Of a stretch of 64,000 bases of DNA, positions 15,826 through 24,536 are shown piece by piece. Position 1 is the stretch's first letter; each line of letters begins with the position of its first letter. The position numbers and the translations under genes are program-made. This stretch comes from an uncultured Prevotellaceae bacterium (GTDB lineage Bacteria > Bacteroidota > Bacteroidia > Bacteroidales > Bacteroidaceae): contig CAMVPA010000001.1 of the NCBI GenBank assembly GCA_947169245.1, forward strand, positions 1 to 64,000. The letters run 5' to 3'. The notes beneath the pieces were generated by a model, which had not been told where the DNA came from, did no database searches, and saw only the letters and a program-made list of their open reading frames with translations.

Positions 15826-18800
15826 ATGAGTAAAATAATGAATATTAACCCAAAAATCAAAACGCATATGAATACCATTATGAAAAGTAAGCCTATTTGT
15901 AAAATATGGCTGTCGCTATTCTTCGTGTTCCTACCTATTGTGGCTAATGCCGATGATAGCGGTTTGTGTGGGACAAATGTATATTATTCGTATAATACTT
16001 CTAATTATACATTAACAATCAATGGAACTGGTGTGATTTCTGATTTCCCCGTAGTTTTTTGGTCACAATATCAGAAGCAGATTGCCAAAGTTGTTATCGA
16101 AGAAGGAGTAACAGGTATTGGAGATAGGGCTTTCCTTGATTGTAATGCTTTAAGGGAGATAACAATTCCAAATAGTGTGGCCTATATTGGAGTGGGAGCT
16201 TTTATCAGGTGTAATATTAGGAATATAACGATTCCAGAGGGTATAAAAAGAATTGAGAGCTCAACTTTCATGCAATGTGAGAATTTGGAAGAAGTATCAA
16301 TTCCGAATAGTGTTACCAGCATCGGAGAGGAAGCCTTTTCAGTGTGTGGCAAGCTGAAAGCGATTACAATCCCAAATAGTGTTACAAGTATAGAAGGTGG
16401 AGCATTTTTGAGTTGCAACAATTTGAAAGAAATCATAATACCGAATGGTGTTAAAAAGATTTGTTATTTTGCATTTTCTGGCTGTAAAGGACTAAAAAAA
16501 GTCACAATACCTGATGGCGTATCTACAATAGAAAACTATGCATTCAGCGACTGCAATAGTTTAACGGACGTATCCATTCCAAATAGTGTAACAAGCATCG
16601 GAAAAGTAGCCTTTGATAATACTTCATTTTATAATAATCTGCCTGACGGCATGGTGTATTTGGGAAAAGTTGCTTATAGCTACAAAGGTACAATGCCTTC
16701 GAATACATACATAGAAATCAATGAAGGTACTATAGAGATATCTCCTGGTGCTTTCTTTAATTGTAGTGGTTTGACTGGTATTACTATTCCTAGTAGTGTG
16801 ACAAAAATAGGAGAAAGTGCATTTATGAATTGTAGTGGTTTGACTGATATTACTATTCCAGAGAGTGTGAAAAGCATCGGAGAAAGAGCTTTTTATGGAA
16901 CAAAATGGTTAAATAACCAACCCGATGGAATGTTATATTTTGGAGACCTCGCTTATAGCTACAAAGGTACAATGCCTTCGAATGCGACCATTACAATAAA
17001 GGAAGGTACACGACGTATTAATAATGAGGCGTTCTCTCAGTGTGCTAATTTGGAATCGGTAATAATTCCGAATAGCGTAACAAGCATAGGACAAGGTGCG
17101 TTTTGTGAGTGTCGTAGTTTGAAGGAAGTTCTAATTCCGAATAGTGTAACAAGCATAGGACAAGGTGCGTTTTGTGAGTGTCGTAGTTTGAAGGAAATTT
17201 CAATCCCGAATAGTGTGACAACAATTGAAAGAATTATGTTCATGGATTGCAGCAGTTTAGTGAATGTTACTATCCCGAATAGCGTAACATCCATAGGAGA
17301 TGGCACGTTTTGGGGCTGTAGTAGTTTGAAGGAGGTGGCAATCCCAAACAGTGTGACTACGTTAGAAAGTAGTATGTTCCATGATTGTAGCAGCTTAGTG
17401 AATGTGGCTATTCCTAATAGTGTAACAAGCATCGGACAATACGCCTTCTGCGGTTGTAGTAGCCTGAAGGAGGTGACAATTCCGAACAGTGTGACGATTA
17501 TTAATCCGAGTGCTTTTTATGGCTGTGGTCTGACAACAATAAGTATTCCCAATAGCGTAACAAGAATTGGATACCACGATTCATGGGCTGGGGGCGCTTT
17601 TTCTGAATGTAAGGATTTATCGTCAGTCACGATAGGCAACAACGTTTCTTTTATTGATAGTTATACTTTCTACAAATGTGAGAATTTGGCTACTGTCGTC
17701 AGTGAAATTACAGAGCCATTCGAAATATTATTCAATACCTTTGACGAAGGAGCTTATAATAATGCAACACTCTATGTTCCGTCTGGTTGTGTAGATGTAT
17801 ATAAGAACACTGTGGGATGGAAAGAATTTAGCAAAATCGTTGAGATAGGCTCGTCTATCGAAGAGAATCCCACCGGCTGGTACACTCTGGTAGGCAGAAA
17901 GATTACGCCAGATGACTCCCCGAACGGAGAATATATGCTGTTGCGATCTGACGGTTACTTGGAGTGGAAGAACGGAGCAAATGGAGACTTGACCGTCAAA
18001 GTGCATATAGATCCAGAGGACAGCTTCACCTTGCTGTTTGATGACCAGCCAGAGAAAAACCTAACAATTCAAATTATGGAAAACAAAGTGATTTTGTTGG
18101 CTGAGGATGGTATCCACCGTACATTCACCATACAGAGCGCCGAAGACTCGATTACTGGTACTATCAACTGGGTCGATCGTAAGATTCCGAACTACTGGTA
18201 TGCTAAAGATGATTATCGTGAGCGTTCAGGCTTCGTAGAACTTCATGCTAACGTTTATGCTGTTGAGGATGAGAAGGAGCCGACAGGCCAGACCACGAAG
18301 TTGCAGGAGACTATTGCTGCTGCCTTTATAGGTAATAAGATTGTTGACTTGACAAGCGATGCTGATAAGGATGCATTCGTTACCCTGACAAATGGCGCTG
18401 GATACACAGGTAAGGATATTGACTTCCGTCTTGAGATCGTTAACGGTGCTCTGAAAACCTTCAAGGGTATCTATACCGACGGTAAGGTTTATCAGTTCTT
18501 CCCGCGTATTTCTGCTGACGGTCTGACGCTGTCGTTCGTACGTGATCTCAACGGAAATGGTATAGATGATGATGCAGATGATGAACAGGTTGTTGCTAAA
18601 TTGGTATACACCGATATGGCTAAACAAGACATCAACCACATGCGTGTTGAGTATCAGAAGACTGACTATGCGAAGGCGCTTCTAAACTACTTGCCTCAAC
18701 AAGTGCTGAACGATGATGTCTTGACGGTATACGTTGCGGTTAAAGGTAAAATCGGTAATAGCGAAGTAACGTTAAGCGGTGATCCTATCAACATCCGCTT

Positions 18801-21800
18801 CCTCCGTCCGATCAACGTGAAAGAGAATGAGGCTGAAATTGAGGATGCTTCTGTCAATGGCCAGCAGGTAATCTATCTGCGCGACATTGTGAAGCTTGAG
18901 GACTGGCGTGATGAGCCCTTCAAGGTTAAAAACAATCACAACTACTGGTTCTATTACGGTGTGACTGACATCCAGATTGTCGATGTTGCCGCAGGTGCCA
19001 ACCTCGCTACAAACAACGATATTCTCACCAATCTGTCTCTCAGCCCCGAGGCAGCTCCTACTAAACCATTGAGCGAAGTTAGTGAACTGATAGAACTCCA
19101 ATACAATCCTCAGTCATGGACTCCTGTCGCTAATCAGGCTCCAGGGCAGGGAGACTTCGGAACTCTGACTTGCACCTTATTAAATCCGACAGTTAAGAAG
19201 TTCACTTTGCAGCTCCCTGTAAGGGTTAGGTATATTTGGGGAGAGGTCTACTCTACAATTCAAGTGAATGTTATAAACTCTGCTTATCTTGAAGATGAGG
19301 AGGATCCAATTGGCTGGTACACCCTGATAGGCAAGAAGATGACGCTGGATGGGTCACCACGCGGAGAGTATATGCTGTTGCGGCCTGACGGTTACTTGGA
19401 ATGGAAGAACAAGGCAAGCGGAGACTTGACCGTAAAGGTGCATGTAGATTCAGAGGACAGCTTCAACTTGCTGTTTGAAGACCAGTCAGGGAAATATCAG
19501 AAGATTACCTCGTTGGAGGACAACAAGGTAATGATACTGGCTGAGGATGGTATACACCGTACCTTCACCATACAGGGCACTGAAGATCCAATCATCTCGC
19601 CTGACGGAACTTTCACGGCCCAGACAACTGAGGGCGTTAGCATGTTCTTCCGAATTATCAGCGAGGCGGAAAAGACCTGTCAGGTGGGTAATAGCGGGCA
19701 GGCGGCAATCGCTACCAATACAACGGGGGTTGTGACAATCCCGTCGGTAATTGGCGGATATACTGTAACCAGAATTGCCAACCGCGCCTTTAAAGGCTGT
19801 GGTAAGCTGACGCAGATAATAATCCCCACTACAGTTACTGAGATTGGCAATACTAACTTTGAGTCGGCCATGGGAGCTTTCCATGAATGTGCAGGACTCA
19901 CGTCAATGGAAATACCAACGAGCGTAACACTCATAGGCCGAGGCACGTTCTCGGGCTGTACTAAGTTGACAGAGCTGAGGCTTCCTGAGTCGGTGACCAC
20001 GCTTGGCAGTAATGCTTTCGACGGTTGTAGGGGACTGACATCGGTGGTGTTAAGCCCATTTATCAAATCTATCGAGCTGGAGACATTCCGCTGGTGTACC
20101 TCACTTGAGTCAATAGAGATTCCCGGCTCAGTTGGAAGTATAAGCTATAACGCTTTTCAAGGCTGCGACAAGCTGAAGGCAATCTACTCATACATAGAAG
20201 ACCCGTTCACATTTGATGGAAGTGCATTTGCTACCTATAACGCTACGCTCTTTGTGCCTGTAGGCACTAAGGAGAAGTATCAGCGCACCTCGTCCTGGAA
20301 CCGCTTCTCGACGATTGAAGAGTTCAACGCTGAGGCTGATGGCTATACATTCACGACGAGCAAGGGACTGACATACACCGTCATTGGTCATACTTCTACC
20401 GTCTCTGTGAAGGCGGCATCAAAGGAGCTGGCTGGCGAAGTGATGATTCCTGAAGTGGTCATGAACAGCGGTAAGCGCTACACGGTGGTGACTATCAAGA
20501 GTGGCGGCTTCGCTGACTGTGCTGGCCTGCAGAAGCTGACCATCGCCAAGACGGTGAATAATATCGGTGTTGGTGCCTTTGTAGGTTGTAGCAGCCTGAC
20601 AGCATTCGAAGTGACCAGCGGCAGCAACTACACGACGGTAGACGGCGTGTTGTATGGCGAGCACCAGACTCGTCTGGTGGCCTTCCCCGCCGGGCGTGGC
20701 GGTGAGTTCGAACTGCCGAAGAATGTAACCAGACTGGCTGACGGTGCTTTCGCCGGCTGCTCAAAGCTGACGGTACTGACGGCAACACAGGACAATCCGA
20801 TAACGCTTACAGCACAGAGTGGCGTGTTCGAGGGCATGGACTTTGGAACATGCGAGCTGCACGTGCCCTTAGGTACAGCCTCGAAATACCGCTATGCTGA
20901 AGGTTGGAAGCAGTTCCAGAAGGTGGTCGACGACAGTGAGATTGACGTGGACGGCATGATCTACAGCCTCAACGACGACGGTAGCGTCTCACTCTCGGGT
21001 GCCGATGACATGCTGACTATGGGCGACTATGTGCTGCCGACACAGGTAGAGGTCAACGGTGTCACTTATCCTATAACGGGAATCGCTGAACATGCCTTTG
21101 AGGGTTGTACAGGCATGATTTCACTGACTATTCCCGAAGGCATCACCACCATCGGTGACCATGCCTTTGCTGGATGCTCGGGTCTTGAGGAGATATACTG
21201 CTATAGTCCTGTGCCCATTGACCTTGAGCATATGTTTGCACGCCGTTACCTGTGTGCTCGTCGGAATACGCAGGCAGCAGCTCCGACACAGTTCGAAGGT
21301 GTCGACTTTGAAAATTGTGTGCTCTATGTACCATGTGGTTCGGCTGAATACTACCGTAATGCTATCGGTTGGTGTCAGTTCAAGCATATTGTGGAGATGC
21401 ACAGCGAGAATGATCCTGCATTGAAAGTCATGGCCGACAACCTGACGATGGAGTATGGTGAGGCGATGCCCGCCTTCAGCTACAGCTATGAGGGACCGCG
21501 TCCTGACGGTGAGCCTGTCATCGAGTGTGAGGCAACAGCTGTATCAGCAGCCGGCACGTACGACATCGTCATCAAGAAAGGTAGCGTGAAGAACTACAAC
21601 GACACCTACGTCAACGGCACACTGACCATCACCAAGGCACCGCTGACCATCAAGGTGGACAGCTACAGCCGCAAGCAGGGAGAGGAGAATCCGGAGTTTG
21701 TGCTGACATACGAGGGCTTCAAGAACGGCGAAACGGCGGAGGTGCTGACGGCACAGCCGACGGTAACGACGGAGGCAGTGGCAGCATCGGAGCCTGGTAA

Positions 21801-22965
21801 GTATGCGATTACCATCAGCGGCGCTGAGGCTCAGAACTACGAGATTACCTACGTGCCAGGCGAGCTGACGGTGACGGAGGCGGATCCTGTGACGCTGACG
21901 GCGAAGAGCTATACCCGCGAGTATGGCGAGGAGAACCCCGTGTTTGAGTTTACGTCGGAGGGTGTCGCATTAGATGGTGAGCCTGTCATCGAGTGTGAGG
22001 CAACAGCTGTATCAGCTGTCGGCAGCTACGACATCATCATAACGAAGGGTAGCGTGAAGAACTACAACGACACGTATGTCAATGGTACGTTGACGATAAC
22101 CAAGGCGCCGCTGACCATCACGGTGGAGAACTGCACGCGCAAGCAAGGTGAGGAGAACCCGCAGTTCTTGCTGACCTTCGAAGGCTTCAAGAACGGCGAG
22201 ACGGCCGAGGTGCTGACGCAGCAGCCGACGGTGACGACGGAGGCCGTGGCGTCGTCGGAGCCCGGCAAGTATGCAATCACCATCAGCGGTGCCGAGGCGC
22301 AGAACTACGAGATCAGCTACGTGATGGGTGAACTGACAGTGACGCCGGCCGACCCTGTGACGCTGACGGCCATGAGCTACACCCGCGAGTACGGCGACGA
22401 GAATCCTGTGTTCGAATACGAGGTGAGCGGTGCCGCGCTTGACGGAACGCCGGAAATCAGTTGCGAGGCGACGGCGGCATCACCAGTCGGAACCTACGAC
22501 ATCATCATCAAGAAGGGCGGCGTGACGAACTACAACGACACCTACGTCAATGGAACGTTGACAATCACCAAGGCGCCGCTGAAGGTGACGGTGAAGGACG
22601 CCACCAAGGAGCAAGGCGAGGAGAACCCGCAGTTCGAGATCTGTTACGAGGGCTGGAAGCTGCAGGACAGCGAGACGGTGCTCCTGAAGAAGCCCGTCGC
22701 CACGACGACGGCCACGAAGGAGTCACCAGCCGGCGAGTACGTCATCATGGTGAGTGGCGGTGAGGCCGAGAACTACGCCCTGACCTACGAGAACGGCACG
22801 CTGACGGTGACGGTGCCGAGCGGTATCGAAGAGCAGATGAAAGGCGGCAAGACCTTCGACGTCTACGATATGAGCGGCCGCAAGGTGCGCCGCCAGACCA
22901 CGACGCTGAACGACCTGCCGAAGGGTGTGTACATCATCGGCGGCAGGAAGCAGGTGGTGAGATAG
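15826..22965 (+). CDS. Giant BspA-like leucine-rich-repeat / MBG-domain surface protein
   Basis: Up to 2379 residues. The likely translated start may be the later ATG at 15880 (MKSKPICKIWLSLFFVFLP...), which gives a clean signal peptide. Domains: LRR_5/BspA 23-residue repeats (about 85-675; SIPNSVTSIGxxAFxxC), a first GWYTL(V/I)GxK module with trailing beta-sandwich region (about 683-1150), a second near-copy of that module (about 1161), more LRR_5 blocks (about 1313-1860), six MBG repeats (about 1865-2331, xxYxRxYGExNPxF) and a C-terminal tail FDVYDMSGRKV...GVYIIGGRKQVVR like those of other exported proteins here. BspA proteins bind host matrix proteins or promote adhesion; the role here is inferred. 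The 5' two thirds is visibly AT-rich and the MBG part GC-rich, so the gene looks mosaic. Confidence 0.92.
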   Translation: MSKIMNINPKIKTHMNTIMKSKPICKIWLSLFFVFLPIVANADDSGLCGTNVYYSYNTSNYTLTINGTGVISDFPVVFWSQYQKQIAKVVIEEGVTGIGDRAFLDCNALREITIPNSVAYIGVGAFIRCNIRNITIPEGIKRIESSTFMQCENLEEVSIPNSVTSIGEEAFSVCGKLKAITIPNSVTSIEGGAFLSCNNLKEIIIPNGVKKICYFAFSGCKGLKKVTIPDGVSTIENYAFSDCNSLTDVSIPNSVTSIGKVAFDNTSFYNNLPDGMVYLGKVAYSYKGTMPSNTYIEINEGTIEISPGAFFNCSGLTGITIPSSVTKIGESAFMNCSGLTDITIPESVKSIGERAFYGTKWLNNQPDGMLYFGDLAYSYKGTMPSNATITIKEGTRRINNEAFSQCANLESVIIPNSVTSIGQGAFCECRSLKEVLIPNSVTSIGQGAFCECRSLKEISIPNSVTTIERIMFMDCSSLVNVTIPNSVTSIGDGTFWGCSSLKEVAIPNSVTTLESSMFHDCSSLVNVAIPNSVTSIGQYAFCGCSSLKEVTIPNSVTIINPSAFYGCGLTTISIPNSVTRIGYHDSWAGGAFSECKDLSSVTIGNNVSFIDSYTFYKCENLATVVSEITEPFEILFNTFDEGAYNNATLYVPSGCVDVYKNTVGWKEFSKIVEIGSSIEENPTGWYTLVGRKITPDDSPNGEYMLLRSDGYLEWKNGANGDLTVKVHIDPEDSFTLLFDDQPEKNLTIQIMENKVILLAEDGIHRTFTIQSAEDSITGTINWVDRKIPNYWYAKDDYRERSGFVELHANVYAVEDEKEPTGQTTKLQETIAAAFIGNKIVDLTSDADKDAFVTLTNGAGYTGKDIDFRLEIVNGALKTFKGIYTDGKVYQFFPRISADGLTLSFVRDLNGNGIDDDADDEQVVAKLVYTDMAKQDINHMRVEYQKTDYAKALLNYLPQQVLNDDVLTVYVAVKGKIGNSEVTLSGDPINIRFLRPINVKENEAEIEDASVNGQQVIYLRDIVKLEDWRDEPFKVKNNHNYWFYYGVTDIQIVDVAAGANLATNNDILTNLSLSPEAAPTKPLSEVSELIELQYNPQSWTPVANQAPGQGDFGTLTCTLLNPTVKKFTLQLPVRVRYIWGEVYSTIQVNVINSAYLEDEEDPIGWYTLIGKKMTLDGSPRGEYMLLRPDGYLEWKNKASGDLTVKVHVDSEDSFNLLFEDQSGKYQKITSLEDNKVMILAEDGIHRTFTIQGTEDPIISPDGTFTAQTTEGVSMFFRIISEAEKTCQVGNSGQAAIATNTTGVVTIPSVIGGYTVTRIANRAFKGCGKLTQIIIPTTVTEIGNTNFESAMGAFHECAGLTSMEIPTSVTLIGRGTFSGCTKLTELRLPESVTTLGSNAFDGCRGLTSVVLSPFIKSIELETFRWCTSLESIEIPGSVGSISYNAFQGCDKLKAIYSYIEDPFTFDGSAFATYNATLFVPVGTKEKYQRTSSWNRFSTIEEFNAEADGYTFTTSKGLTYTVIGHTSTVSVKAASKELAGEVMIPEVVMNSGKRYTVVTIKSGGFADCAGLQKLTIAKTVNNIGVGAFVGCSSLTAFEVTSGSNYTTVDGVLYGEHQTRLVAFPAGRGGEFELPKNVTRLADGAFAGCSKLTVLTATQDNPITLTAQSGVFEGMDFGTCELHVPLGTASKYRYAEGWKQFQKVVDDSEIDVDGMIYSLNDDGSVSLSGADDMLTMGDYVLPTQVEVNGVTYPITGIAEHAFEGCTGMISLTIPEGITTIGDHAFAGCSGLEEIYCYSPVPIDLEHMFARRYLCARRNTQAAAPTQFEGVDFENCVLYVPCGSAEYYRNAIGWCQFKHIVEMHSENDPALKVMADNLTMEYGEAMPAFSYSYEGPRPDGEPVIECEATAVSAAGTYDIVIKKGSVKNYNDTYVNGTLTITKAPLTIKVDSYSRKQGEENPEFVLTYEGFKNGETAEVLTAQPTVTTEAVAASEPGKYAITISGAEAQNYEITYVPGELTVTEADPVTLTAKSYTREYGEENPVFEFTSEGVALDGEPVIECEATAVSAVGSYDIIITKGSVKNYNDTYVNGTLTITKAPLTITVENCTRKQGEENPQFLLTFEGFKNGETAEVLTQQPTVTTEAVASSEPGKYAITISGAEAQNYEISYVMGELTVTPADPVTLTAMSYTREYGDENPVFEYEVSGAALDGTPEISCEATAASPVGTYDIIIKKGGVTNYNDTYVNGTLTITKAPLKVTVKDATKEQGEENPQFEICYEGWKLQDSETVLLKKPVATTTATKESPAGEYVIMVSGGEAENYALTYENGTLTVTVPSGIEEQMKGGKTFDVYDMSGRKVRRQTTTLNDLPKGVYIIGGRKQVVR
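17065..17202 (+). repeat. Near-perfect 69-bp tandem duplication of one LRR unit
   Basis: ATTCCGAATAG(C/T)GTAACAAGC... recurs at exactly 69 bp (23 codons), units starting at 17065 and 17134. They are almost identical through GAAGGAA, unlike the diverged neighbouring repeats, so the duplication is recent. Confidence 0.85.
21421..22820 (+). repeat. Six MBG-domain repeats within the BspA-like gene
   Basis: Units begin near 21421, 21643, 21892, 22114, 22363 and 22582, alternating two subtypes (REYGExNPxF and RKQGEENPxF) in a roughly 471-bp super-repeat. Nucleotide similarity is high, e.g. the KNYNDTYVNGTLTITKAPL coding stretch occurs three times. Confidence 0.85.
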
Positions 22966-22971
22966 TAAGAC

Positions 22972-23066
22972 TCTGCGGCGTACCGCAGAAAAAGTATGGT
23001 AGCTCTGCGGCGTACCGCAGAATTCTGATTCTCACAGCGGGACTCTTCCGGACGGGTCCTGCTGTG
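22972..23066. repeat. Hairpin cluster after the BspA-like gene
   Basis: TCTGCGG-CGTA-CCGCAGA occurs twice (22972-22989 and 23004-23021). It is followed by a larger imperfect stem (23033-23066, CACAGC...GCTGTG with inner GGAC/GTCC). The first copy is followed by a run of A, not T. These may act as 3' RNA structures or a bidirectional terminator. Confidence 0.7.
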
Positions 23067-23173
23067 AAAGATGGATTGTGACCGTATTGTACATTATGCA
23101 ATGCTCAAGTATATGTAAAGTCTGATAGCGGAAAAGTACCCGCACGTGTCGCACGTCCCGCACCTAAATTTCC

Positions 23174-23215
23174 GAGGTACGAGGTGCGAGGTACGAGGTG
23201 CGGGGTACGAGGTGC
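23174..23215. repeat. Heptamer repeat (GAGGTRC)n
   Basis: Six tandem 7-bp units alternating GAGGTAC and GAGGTGC (one GGGGTAC), between the BspA-like gene and sufC. Confidence 0.85.
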
Positions 23216-23310
23216 GAGGATAGTTTAAGCGCTGACATGACACGGATGGAGAAAGGAGGAGGAAGGTGGAGGGTGGAGAAAATGTTCCAGGCCGTGGAAC
23301 AAATCTCTGG

Positions 23311-23470
23311 GGCCGCCTGACGATGCTGCGGCGGCCCCGGAGAGTGCTGCGGCGGCCCCGGAGAGTGCTGCGGCGGCCCCTGAGAGTGCTGTGGCGGCCC
23401 CGCAGAAGTCTGGGCGGCCGCCGCAGAGTTGCAAAGTGGCGCCGTAGAATCGTAAAGTGGCGCCGCACCC
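23311..23470. repeat. 21-bp minisatellite, GC-rich
   Basis: About seven units of 21-23 bp (e.g. CGGCCCCGGAGAGTGCTGCGG at 23332, 23353 and 23374 with changes), decaying towards CGCCGTAGAATCGTAAAGTGG. 21 is three times seven. The reverse-strand frame through it encodes only GPPQHSP repeats and is not supported as a gene. Confidence 0.8.
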
Positions 23471-23634
23471 ACAAAGATTTAGGTGTGGGAGGTGAGGGAC
23501 GTGCGGGTGGTTTTTGGTTTACCCCAAACAAAAAAAGGTGTTTTTGTTTTGTATTGTTCTCGCTTATTGGATAAATTTCTCACACTCGACAAAAGAAATT
23601 TATTTCCTTTGTTCTCATTTAATCGAAATTTTCG

Positions 23635-23642
23635 TACCTTTG
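23635..23642 (+). promoter_or_regulatory. -7 promoter element of sufC
   Basis: TACCTTTG, 21 bp before the sufC ATG. The nearest TTTG (23608-23611) is 23 bp upstream, slightly long. The context TTTTCGTACCTTTGC is the same as at sufS (34513-34526). Confidence 0.6.
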
Positions 23643-23663
23643 CACCGAAATAGCAGTTTTAAG

Positions 23664-24440
23664 ATGTTAGAAGTAAGAAACTTACATGCCAAGATAGGCG
23701 ACAAAGAGATACTGAAGGGTATCGACCTGGTGATTCGTGACGGCGAGACGCATGCCATCATGGGCCCGAACGGTTCGGGCAAGTCGACGCTGAGCGCCGT
23801 GCTCGTGGGCAATCCGCTCTACGAGGTGACTGAGGGCGAGGCGTGGTTCAATGGTAAGAACCTGTTGGAGATGAAGCCTGAGGACAGGGCCCACGAGGGT
23901 CTGTTCCTGTCGTTCCAGTACCCGGTGGAGATTCCCGGTGTGTCGATGACCAACTTCATGAAGGCGGCCATCAACGAGAAGCGTAAGGCGCAGGGTCTGG
24001 AGCCGATGAACGCCGCCGAGTTCCTGAAGCTGATGCGCGAGAAGCGCAAGGTGGTGGAGCTCGACTCGAAGCTGGCTAACCGCTCGGTGAACGAGGGTTT
24101 CAGCGGCGGCGAGAAGAAGCGTAACGAGATTTTCCAGATGGCTATGCTGGAGCCGAAGCTGAGCATCCTCGACGAGACGGACTCGGGTCTGGACGTCGAC
24201 GCCATGCGCATCGTGGCCGAGGGCGTGAACAAGCTGATGACGCCGGAGACGTCGTGCATCGTCATCACCCACTACGACCGTCTGCTGGAGATGATTCGTC
24301 CGCAGTTCGTGCACGTGCTCTACCAGGGACGCATCGTGAAGACGGGCGGGCCGGAGCTGGCCGTGGAGATTCAGGAGCACGGCTACGACTGGATTAAAAG
24401 CCTCTCCCCCCACCCCCTCTCCAAAGGGCGAGGGGAATAA
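23664..24440 (+). CDS. sufC: Fe-S cluster assembly ATPase SufC
   Basis: 258 residues. Walker A is GPNGSGKST, the ABC signature is FSGGEKKRNEI and Walker B is LSILDETDSGLDVDA, the SufC-specific form. SufC is the cytoplasmic ATPase of the SufBCD scaffold that builds Fe-S clusters. sufD follows at 24525. sufB is not in the window and sufS is 10 kb downstream. The start at 23664 follows the promoter; the longer in-frame extension has no support. The last residues (SLSPHPLSKGRGE) are encoded by a dispersed hairpin repeat that has replaced the normal stop region. Confidence 0.95.
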   Translation: MLEVRNLHAKIGDKEILKGIDLVIRDGETHAIMGPNGSGKSTLSAVLVGNPLYEVTEGEAWFNGKNLLEMKPEDRAHEGLFLSFQYPVEIPGVSMTNFMKAAINEKRKAQGLEPMNAAEFLKLMREKRKVVELDSKLANRSVNEGFSGGEKKRNEIFQMAMLEPKLSILDETDSGLDVDAMRIVAEGVNKLMTPETSCIVITHYDRLLEMIRPQFVHVLYQGRIVKTGGPELAVEIQEHGYDWIKSLSPHPLSKGRGE

Positions 24441-24479
24441 AGAGCCTCTCCCCCACCCCCTCTCCAAAGGGCGAGGGGA
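24400..24479. repeat. Two direct copies of a hairpin repeat (CCCTCTCCAAAGGGCGAGGGG type)
   Basis: Copies at about 24400-24439 and 24444-24479, each with a stem CCCCTC/GAGGGG. The first supplies the 3' end of sufC and its stop codon; the second lies in the spacer. Confidence 0.8.
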
Positions 24480-24508
24480 GTAGTTAGGCGGGCAAAGAAC
24501 TTTGCCCT

Positions 24509-24536
24509 AAATGAGAAATGAGAAATGAGAAATGAG
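24509..24536. repeat. Heptamer repeat (AAATGAG)4 over the sufD start
   Basis: Four perfect 7-bp units, each holding an ATG (24511, 24518, 24525, 24532). Consecutive ATGs are in different frames, and only 24525 is in the sufD frame. Confidence 0.9.

Larger units (their letters stand above)
23139..23507. repeat. Non-coding element with 31-bp imperfect terminal inverted repeats (MITE-like)
   Basis: The left end 23139-23169 and the reverse complement of the right end 23477-23507 match at about 26 of 31 bases, including ATTTAGGTG at the inner ends and ACGTGCGGG at the outer ends. The interior holds a heptamer run (23174-23215), a small hairpin GTTCCA-ggccg-TGGAAC (23284-23300) and a 21-bp satellite (23311-23470). 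No target-site duplication is obvious. It could be a MITE or only a G-rich repeat array; open frames across it are low-complexity artefacts. Confidence 0.45.

Noticed and set aside
16182..17432. Reverse-strand frames opposite the BspA-like gene
   Set aside because: Repetitive leucine-rich antisense of LRR coding DNA, not independent genes.
23094..23531. Reverse-strand frames of 69-145 codons over the repeats
   Set aside because: They only read through heptamer and 21-bp satellites (GPPQHSP-type repeats), and all frames are open by composition.
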